Source: Lycium barbarum
Lineage: Eukaryota > Streptophyta > Magnoliopsida > Solanales > Solanaceae
Assembly (NCBI RefSeq): GCF_019175385.1
Contig: NC_083340.1
Location: forward strand, 7,355,706 to 7,419,705
Direction: 5' to 3'
DNA length: 64,000 bases
Translations under genes and position numbers: made by a program
In this document: positions 55,890 through 64,000 of the stretch, piece by piece
How positions within the stretch are numbered: the first letter of the stretch is position 1
Layout: each line of letters opens with the position of its first letter
The notes under the pieces: model-generated
What the model saw: only the letters and a program-made list of their open reading frames with translations
Databases searched by the model: none
What the model was told of the DNA's origin: nothing

Positions 55890-58800
55890 TGTTGACACCC
55901 AATTTTGTCCCTCCTTTATTTAAGTTTATTCACTCAGGCGTCTAAATTTACTAACGAGCTAAATACTTTATTTTCACTACTATTATTTTCGCTACGTTTA
56001 TTTTCAACATCACGAGCATTACTTTATCGCAAATTTTAAGTGTCCGTCATCGTTTCATTTTTTCGGGTTTGGAATTGTTAAATTAATTACAAGACAATAC
56101 TTTATAAAATCTTTATTTTTTCTACATATTAATTATTAATTGTCTTTGCATAGTATATGTTGTACTGGTTATTAAATTAGAAGCCCAAGAATAATTAAAT
56201 AGAGGAGAAAGGATCAACAATTTTCACCTCATAAAAAATTGCTCGGAAGTATATCAATATTGGACTCATTTTGAAGCTCGTATTTTAAAACGACGCGCTA
56301 TAATTTTTATTTTGTCAAAATATTATTTTACAAGGGACAAATTCTTAATAATTCTATTTACCTTTTTTCCCTATTCCATAAAAAATAAAATAAAAAAATT
56401 CAAAAATCCTTTTCAAAGTTTCCATCTGGTTTCTTTCTCCTTTCCCCTTTTTTTGGGGTTCCACACGCAACTTTCCATTTTAATTTCTTCCTTCTTTTCT
56501 TTTTGGGGCTCCACATGTTTCCTCCTTTTTGACTTCATATCAGATCTTCCCTAAATTGCTCCTTCTTCCCCAATTTCAAACGACACAATCTTTTTACTGC
56601 CCCCTTCATTCCATCTCCCTCCTCTTTCTCTTTCTTTTCCCTCTTCTTTGTCATCTTCTCCTTCTCTCCATCCCTCACCTGCGGCTCCTTCCACTTCCCC
56701 CTGTTCCCCGCTCCTCTCTCTCATACGCTCCTCTCTATCTTTCTTAAACCCGAATCGAAACCCTATAAATGGACTTTCTGAAGACGTTTCAAGGGGGAGG
56801 GGGGGGGGGGGGGGGGGGGGGAAGAAACAAGGATTCGTTGTTTTTGGGGACATCCACTTGATTCTACACTTGATTCTTCCTTTTTTCCGGTGAACTTTAG
56901 CCGCGACAAAGGGTTTCCAATAAATTCACTTTGATTTGCTTTGGCTTTAAAACATTCGTCTGCGGATTTGTTGAGTTTAGAACTCAAAAGAATTTGAGTG
57001 TAGTTCGTGTTCGAGCATAGATTCGAGACCCCGAAGACCCTAGTTCATTGCACACAAAAAAGGTAAACTTCGATACATTCATTACTCATGGTCTTTAGTT
57101 TCTGTTTTGGTTAAGATTTTAGTCTATTCTGCTATATGTTTGGTGATTATGTAGTTTCTGTGTCGTTACGTTATTTGTTTGATGTTTGGATGCTGTTAGG
57201 ATAGAATAACGATCGTTAAGATGAAATTTGAAAGATGTCTGTTGTAGTTTGGATGATTAGATGAAATTTACATGACTTAGAACTTATTTAAAGTCGAATA
57301 TACATAGGATATACAGTGGGTTATCAAGGTAAAAAGAACGTATACGTTCGATATACATCTGATATACACGCCATGGTGTGTATATCTTAGGCATATCATG
57401 TATATAATTAAAGCAGGTCAGCACTGTCCCTCTTTTGCCCTATTTATCTTGAATGATGTATTCTGTTATGTAATTAACTTATTTGGATTGGATATGATGA
57501 AATGATTATGCCCCTTGTCGATGTTGTTTGTTGATTTGATTTGGTCTCAAGTTTATGTTCTGTGCTCAGTTCGTTAGTAGCCACATATTGTACCTAATTC
57601 TATTTCCTATTCGTTAGTATGTTTTTAAAAAAATAGATATATCTTAGACCTTGACGCTGATCGTATCCGAGGGTTCTGTTTGTAAGGCTTATAAAAAGAA
57701 ATATCATGCTGAGGCTGTTTCTGGTTATCTGACCAGTTGTATCAGCGGATTCAAGCGCTAATTCTTTTTCGCTTTAGAATTTCGTCCTGCTGATCTGTTT
57801 ACAATTTGCGCACACCAATCTTAGTTCCAATCCCTCTTGAAATAAAAAGGATTAGTTTTCCTTTTAACTCATTTGTCTGAATATGCAAGATAGTAATCTG
57901 GTCCTGTCCTGTTTTGGTTCCATTTGAATCCGGTTTACTTGATCATTCACAAGATTAGGCTAATGAATAAGTGTTGAACTTGTATATGGTATTCTCCTGT
58001 TTTTGAAGTTAGATTTCCTCTGAGCGAATCAGTCATATCTCTGAACTTGTCCTTTATACTCATATCCGCAAAACTGATTTGTGTTTAGCATACCATTTCA
58101 ATAAGCTAATTTGTTGAAGTTTAGTTGAAAGATTAGTTCGTAAATCTGTGTTATTCTCGGTGTAAGGAATCTGCCCCAAAATCATTTCTGACTCTATTCC
58201 ACATCAGTATTAGCCATAAAGGTTAAGAGTTCTCTCCCTTTCAGAAAGACATAGCTACTCTTTTAGATTAAAATGCCTGAGAAACTCTCAATGTTTATAA
58301 ATTGTGCTGTAGGACCTTTCTTTACCTAGTAGTGCTCTCGGGATTTTAAATGTTCTTTTTGAGATAGTTGTTGTGAAGTGAACCATTTGTTTGGTATAAA
58401 CTTTTGAGTCGTGTTAGTTTGGTGTGAACCTTTATTTAACTTTCACGTTTCGTTAAAATCATAATCCTTTCTAATATGCTTTTCTTTCCTTTGTTTACAT
58501 AACACAATTGGGATGCTACATGAATATAGAATGTAAATATTTTAACTCTAATATAAAGACACCATTTAAGAACCCTTTCAGTTAGTAAAGGTCAGTGCAT
58601 TTATGTATCTTATTAGCATTATATATATAAGTTTCTGGTTTCTTTGTATGAGTGCACTATTCTTTGGCTTTAACTTTCTTCTTATCTTCCAGAATTCCCT
58701 AGTCTAGATATTGGTTTGTTTGCCCTATGTTTTTCTCCTTTTCTCTTTTTCTGAAATTATATTAAGAGTTTGTTATAAAGGATTTGCAAACGCAACAGTG

Positions 58801-60086
58801 CGTGTGTTTCTTTGTCTATTTTTTACAGTTCATTTGTTTGCATACATTTTTCCTCTTCACTAATCTTTATCTCTTTCTTTGCATGTACACATCGGAGAAA
58901 AAATGGAGTCCTAATTCGGGACTCGTCATCTTCCCCGCATTTTGACGTTGGGTCAAAAGCCCCAACACAACATAACCTCTATCGAGTCAGCCCAATAGAC
59001 TGGATCAGAATTCAGCAGCAACATACATAAATTGTTATTGGGCCGAAGCCCAGTTGCAAACAGATTGCAACAGTCCAAATGGGCTGAGCCCATTCTCATT
59101 ATATCTACTCCTCTATTTTTATTTTTGTGTGCATTTGACATGTATTGTATGACTAACATTTATGCTTGTTAATTAAGATAAACTTTAGTAACATTAAGGG
59201 TTTTAGTTTAGTTATGGGTAGTTAATTTCACAAATTACATTCACTTCTATTTTTTCTAAAACTATTTATAGCATCTATAACATTTATTCGAGTAATTGAT
59301 TTTCAAATAATATGACTATATATTTTTTTGAGTTAAATCAATCGCCTTTCATTTTTACTATCTTAAATTCGCAAAACGTCACTAATATGTAAATATTAAT
59401 CCGAGTATTCTTTGCAAACATTATTTTTAAGACGTATTTAACTATGCATACCTTTAGCCGAATTAGTTAAATAAGTTAATAAAAAGAAACTCACTTCCTT
59501 TTGCATCCTATTTATAAAATAAGTTTAGATTTTTCTACATCGCAATATTCATACAATACAATTTTTATCTAAAGTTCACATTTGTGGAAACTCCTCTACA
59601 AGTATTATTTTAAACAACACTATTATTTTCGTTTAAAAACCTTAACCACATTCATAAGTCATATTTTCAAAAAACAGCATTAAAGGTACTCTTTTTATAC
59701 AATTTATTATTTTCTACAAGTTCTATTTTAAATATCATTCTTATATATCTATTCATAACTTTAGTCATACTTACAAAGCTACTTTCTTTTTCCTATAACA
59801 CCTTATTTACACTTAGCTTAACTAATCATAAGTCCGGTCGGTTAACCATTTGTTAATGGGTCTTAAAGGGTGCCTAATACCTTCCCTTTAGACTAATTGA
59901 ACCCTTACCTAGAATCTTAAGTTTCGCAGACTTTTAAAACAGAGTTAACTTTAAAATAACTTTAATAAACTATTAGGTGTCCTAATTCACCAAAAATAAT
60001 TAGGTGGCGACTCCTTAAAATAATAAAACAGGAATCTCCAATATGTCGTACTTCTAAATTTAACCCGGTTAAAATGGGGTAGGACA
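55890..60086 (+). mobile_element. Ogre/Tat-like solo LTR, 4,197 bp
   Basis: It begins TGTTGACACCCAATTTTGTC and ends AAAATGGGGTAGGACA, with a perfect CAAGA target duplication. No internal coding region and no internal copy of its own ends were seen, so it is read as one very long solo LTR. Such length and a TGGCGACTCC word near the right end (60003-60012) fit Ogre-like LTRs. A TATA box (CCTATAAATGG at 56762-56772) precedes a G run, followed by a leader with a GGTAAAC donor-like site at about 57062. The short ORFs inside (56312-56893, pyrimidine-rich) are not credible genes. Confidence 0.75.
56799..56821. repeat. Poly(G) run of 23
   Basis: A GGGGGA followed by 23 uninterrupted G lies about 30 bp after the LTR TATA box. 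The length may be unreliable in the assembly. Confidence 0.9.
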
Positions 60087-60091
60087 CAAGA

Positions 60092-60870
60092 TTTATTCAA
60101 CGAACACTCACCACACATGGCATATGAACCAGCCTAGATGGATCAACTAGTGTAATATCTCATAATCCAAAGTAAACACAACTAGTAGGTAAAGAGTCAC
60201 CAAATGAGCCAAAAAGTTGTCACAAAGATCATTCTTTCCTATGCACCTTGCTTTTTAACATTCACAAAACAATTTGGAGGGGTATTCGTTCAATTTCACA
60301 TGCAAGAGACTAACTCTATTAGTACCAAACAAGCCAAGAGTTTTCACATTTTTCCTCAAAGAAAATAAAATAATAAGAGTAACTAATCCACAACATGTCA
60401 AAAGAACAAAATTTTGAGCAAGTTTCAAAATATAATGTGCTACCACGTGCCACCCCCAACTGTAAACATTGCAGTGTCCTCGCTGCACATAATCAAAACA
60501 AAACATAAAAATAGTGTTTTTTTTACTGGCACAATGTGCGACCCCACCTGCGAGTCGCAGGTGATGTCACTTTTTTTTTTTTTTGCTCTCTGTCACCATG
60601 TGCGACCCGACTTGCGATTCACAAGTATGACCTGCGAATCGCAGGTTATGACACCAGAAAACATTTTTTTCGCAACTTTTACTGGTTTTGGGGGCTTTCC
60701 GGATATCCGACATGCTCAAAAAAACTCCAAAAACTCTGAAACTTTGCAGATTAGTCAAAAAGCATAAACTAAACTATTCTAAAAAAAAAATTTCAAAAAC
60801 GATTTAAAACTTTTAAAACGATGGGTTAGCTCCCACCAAGCGCTTGATTTAACGTCGCGGCACGACGGTT
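60092..60870 (-). mobile_element. Athila-like element interior with palindromes
   Basis: Non-coding. It carries CCTGCGAGTCGCAGG and CCTGCGAATCGCAGG near-palindromes (60546-60652), the same words as in the family's LTRs. On the minus strand the GCGCTTGGTGGGAGCTAACC segment (60824-60843) is a common end of gag-like ORFs in Solanaceae Athila-like elements. Confidence 0.55.
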
Positions 60871-60874
60871 ACCT

Positions 60875-61843
60875 TTACCGCTTTTCTCGCCATTTGGAGC
60901 TTATGAATTGGGCACCCAACTTGGACTCAAGTTTGTGACCACGAGCGGTGGGAGGTGGTAAGTAGATGAGCAAGCCAAACGTTAATTTCTTCATTTTGCA
61001 CTTCTTGGCTTTCAAATGAGGAATGTCATTTTGCCTTCTTACTCTTTCGAATTGCAAGATGTAAGGCACTTGTCTTACTTCTTCACCATCCAACATGGAT
61101 GTATGTGGCTCAATTCCCATATCACCATACAAATCCAATGTTGAAAAATGCTTGGAGTGAGACTTCAACCTCCCAATTTGCGAATTTTTTCGGATTTTGA
61201 CATTCTCATTTTCCCCCAAACTAGAGTCAACTTCCACCATTTTTCTCAAGACAACTGTTGACTCTAATTTCTTTTCTTCTTTGGCATCTCTAATGAAAAT
61301 GGATTCGTTTGGAGGATTTTCAATTCTTGATTCCTCCATTTCATGATTGGCCTCCAACATGGGCATTCTCTCCTCATATTGAGCATTTGAGAATTCTTCT
61401 TGATTTTGTTCAAATGCCCACGGAAGATTTTTGTATTCATTCATCAAGCCATTTTGGAGACTAGTTTCCAAGTACTCCTCCAAGGCTTTTTGCTTTTCGT
61501 TTCCTCCTTCAAGTAGGCATTCCATCATGAGCTTAAACTCTCCATTTTGTCCATTCTCAACTTCTTCTACTTCCATTTCCCTATCATTGTCACAACAAAA
61601 AGTAGAATCGTCATAGTAGGGGTTCGGGGAAGGGAAGGACACATAAGCACAATTAGCCCAATGGCCATTTTGACCACCACATCTATCACATATGCTCCAC
61701 TCATGGGTTCGAGATTATGCGCACAATCCTCCCCCGGGAGACTTTAAACAATTTTGCCAAGAGTGGGGTCCTCCACAATAGGGACAAGGGTCATCAAAGT
61801 ATGAACAACTTCCATCCGACCCATTTTCATGGAATGATGTCAT
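60875..61843 (-). pseudogene. Gag-like ORF with two CCHC-type knuckles
   Basis: On the minus strand a frame begins with ATG at 61843 (MTSFHENGSDGSCSYFDD) and shows two zinc-knuckle-like motifs, CPYCGGPHSWQNC and CDRCGGQNGHWANC. TAA at 61717-61715 lies between them. The remaining 255 residues are open to 60875: an acidic region with coiled-coil tendency (MEVEEVENGQNGEFKLMMECL ... EKQKALEEYLETSLQ), then a basic C terminus (LKAKKCKMKKLTFG). No protease, RT or integrase follows in the element. It is probably the only protein of a gag-only, non-autonomous Athila-like family; its exact function is unknown. The internal stop makes this copy doubtful. Confidence 0.6.
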
Positions 61844-61971
61844 ATTTTATTTTTATTTTTATTTTATATATAAGAATCAAATAAAACAATGAAACAACAA
61901 CAAAAATATTCACAAGTTTGGACCAAAGCAAGCAAGCTTAAGATCCCAAACTAACCTAAATACGCCAAATT

Positions 61972-61991
61972 GTTCCCCGGCAACGGCGCCA
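61972..61991 (-). other. Athila-like primer binding site
   Basis: The minus strand reads TGGCGCCGTTGCCGGGGAAC, the PBS typical of Athila-type Ty3/gypsy elements, four bases inside the LTR end. It fixes minus orientation. Confidence 0.9.
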
Positions 61992-61995
61992 TTTT

Positions 61996-63493
61996 TGATA
62001 ACGTCTAAATCCACTCCTCAAAGAGAAAGTGTACACGGTCGTATGCAATATATTTTACCCAACTATGAGTCGGGGTCGATCCCACAGGGAACAATATGCT
62101 AGGCGATTAAGAAAGTAAGGAACTTCACCAACTAAGCTAAAGCCAAACGATGGATAATATTTTGGTTTTTGGAGAATATTATAACTAATGCGGAAATGTA
62201 AACTAACCTAGAAAGCAAGTAAAATGATCAATGGCCACAAATATGGATAATAGGAGATTACAGTCAAGTAACGATCCAATATATTTTATGATATTACAAC
62301 TAAGAGCGGGTTTATGTTAATAGATAATGGTTTCTAAAATCTCATTGAAAGTCTTCCAACCAAATCAATGAATTTCACTCTAAGCTTTTTCAAGCCTTAG
62401 AGTGTGATATCAAGCACAACCAATTGAATCTCAAGTAACTATCCTCTTCCGAGCTCAAGTTATTAGATGGGTTTAATGACCCAAATTCTTGTTAATTAAT
62501 CTTTCTCAACCTAGATTTCCTCTTCCGAGCTCAATCAAAGTAAATGGGTGAGTCCTAGGGTTAGCTAATCCCTTTGGAAACATTCAAGAACGAGATTAAT
62601 TAAAGAAACAATAACCCATTTCATTAGGAATAAAAATCATTCAATACATAAGCATAACAAGAGTTTCATCCAACACTTTAATCCTAGAATATTTCCATAA
62701 ACAAGATTCAAGTGAAGAAAATAAACACTACACACTTAGATATACAATACAAAGCAAGAGATTGAAGAAATGAATTAAAGGTTTAAGAAATGCTCAACCA
62801 AATCTTCAAATCTTCAACCCCAAAGTGTGGTGTAGATGAACCCTAGCCTCCAAGCTTGCAAAATGGCAAAAGATGAAAATGTTTTGTTGCCCTAAGCCTC
62901 TCTTTTATGCCCAGATTTTTCCAAGTCAAAACAATGACAAAATAAACCCCAAAGTTTCAGTTTTGCAAATCTATCCCGTTTTTGCAAAACTGTCCAGTTT
63001 TGACAGTTTTGCAAAAATGTCCAGTTTGGCCTCCTTTTGACTTTCTTTTCACTTGGTTTCTTCCGATCACTTCTAAATGACATAAAACTGGATAGAGCAC
63101 CAATATCTCATAAATCAATCGAGGTGCATCATCTGCGACACAGGATGCGACTCGCGGGTTCCACATGCGAGTCGCATGTGGTGTCGCATGTGTTGCATCA
63201 TTGTCTTATTTTATTTGGCCATTCTCTGTCAACAGATGCTGCACCACCTGCGACTCGCATGCAGTACCTGCGATTCGCAGGTGGTGCTCTGGTTCACTTC
63301 AGCTATCTTGGCTTGTTTTGCTCTATTTTGTTCCATTTTGGTCCATTTTGATCCATTTTGCTCTTTTATGCTCTCCGAACATCTTTTCCTACAAAACAAC
63401 ATAAAAACACAAAAAGTAACAACAAAAGTGCTTAAAGAGTCACAAAAACTTAAGGAATTAGCATCGAATATCGCGTAATTTCACGACTCATCA
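61996..63493 (-). repeat. Athila-like 5' LTR (1,498 bp)
   Basis: The minus strand begins TGATGAGTCGTGAAATTACG and ends GACGTTATCA, next to the PBS. It matches the solo LTR at 52217-53581 in inverted orientation. It carries TGCGACTCGC / GCGAGTCGCA near-palindromes at 63125-63282. Confidence 0.9.
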
Positions 63494-64000
63494 ACTCCCC
63501 ACGTTACAAACAGTTATATATATACATATATTTCCATTGATTTATGGTTTTCAGACTTTACTCACGTTTCATGCTCATGTTCAGGTTATATTCAGTTTCA
63601 GTTCATGTCCTATACCTATATTGTGCCATGTCCTTCATTTCAGCAGGTTTTACATACTAGTACTATTCACCATGTACTAACGTCTCTTTTTGCCCGGTGA
63701 CCTGCACTTCACGGCGCAGATACCGGTTTTCAGGAGCATACACTTGCACAATAGGATCACCTCAGTTATCAGCTTATTGGTGAGCCCCACTTCTCTCGGG
63801 GTTCAACATGGAAGTCTGCACTAGTATTCAGTTTATGGTAGTCCAAGGCCATGTCCTGGTAGTTAGTAGTCTTCAGACATGTTTTAGAGGTTTCATAGTC
63901 AGATGTTAGTTCACGGAGTCAGTTGTGATTTTATGATTGCAGAATATTACGTTTTTCATGATTTTTCATGCTATGAGATTACTTCAAGACTTTAGTTCGC
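63494..64000 (+). mobile_element. Gypsy LTR related to the LARD LTRs, right part (cut by window)
   Basis: It continues the LTR of 53871-55215: ACTCATGTTTCATGCTCATG-like text, TTTTTGCCCGGTGACCTGCA, CAGCTTATTGGTGAGCCCCA and TCGGGGTTCAACATGG match the LARD LTR read on its minus strand. No gene. The end lies beyond the window. Confidence 0.7.

Noticed and set aside
55890..60086. A gene in the pyrimidine-rich ORFs near 56312-56893
   Set aside because: Low-complexity reading of CT-rich DNA around a TATA box and poly(G) run within an LTR; no domain and no conserved frame.
52217..63493. Reading the two Athila-like LTRs as the ends of one element
   Set aside because: They are in opposite orientation, and the left copy has its own perfect AAGCC target duplication on both sides, so it is an independent solo LTR.
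1..64000. CRISPR arrays, bacterial operons, tRNA or rRNA genes
   Set aside because: No regularly spaced identical repeats, no prokaryotic gene organisation and no complete tRNA or rRNA were seen; tRNA-like words belong to SINEs or primer binding sites.

Overview
The window looks like nuclear DNA of a flowering plant, most likely a member of the Solanaceae. The sequence is AT-rich, its genes have introns, and it carries tRNA-derived short retroposons and an RTE-type LINE with (TTG)n tails of kinds I know from tobacco, tomato and potato relatives. Family assignments rest on motif recognition only. Ordinary plant genes take up little of it: one apparently intact copper amine oxidase gene and one dead cytochrome P450. 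Almost everything else is transposable elements, several nested in each other.

Layout. 1-1551 is the right part of a Ty3/gypsy-type LTR. 1552-13557 is a Helitron cluster with three 3' termini sharing the same GC-rich hairpin. One belongs to a large minus-strand element carrying a decayed Rep/PIF1-helicase gene (3039-9952), and another to a roughly 700 bp non-autonomous element. 13558-16030 holds a 70 bp tandem duplication, a tRNA-derived SINE and an 826 bp hAT-like element with a perfect 8 bp target duplication. 16036-35954 is a Ty3/gypsy Tat-lineage retrotransposon with decayed gag and pol and an antisense gene. It is split inside gag by an 8.2 kb non-coding LTR element (LARD, 17848-26083, minus strand). 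Both have perfect 5 bp target duplications.

36220-41501 (+) is a five-exon copper amine oxidase gene predicting 720 residues with the topaquinone and copper-binding motifs in place. The Tat 3' LTR ends only 265 bp upstream of its ATG. Converging on it, 51093-42661 (-) is a CYP706-like P450 pseudogene. It has an in-frame stop, a frameshift, and a 4.7 kb Ty1/copia element (43210-47939) inserted in its last coding exon. Its introns carry two Stowaway-like MITEs and an RTE LINE remnant.

52217-64000 is a second nest: a solo LTR of an Athila-like family; an LTR related to the LARD LTRs (53871-55215, continuing at 63494 past the window end); an Athila-like, gag-only element inserted in that LTR on the minus strand; and a 4.2 kb Ogre-like solo LTR inserted in that element.

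Interactions. The amine oxidase would oxidise primary amines or polyamines to aldehydes, ammonia and H2O2, probably in the secretory pathway or apoplast. No biosynthetic cluster with the neighbouring dead P450 can be claimed. The notable system-level features are the nested insertion history, which orders the events, the LTR placed just upstream of a living gene, and short palindrome arrays that recur with different words in three LTR families.
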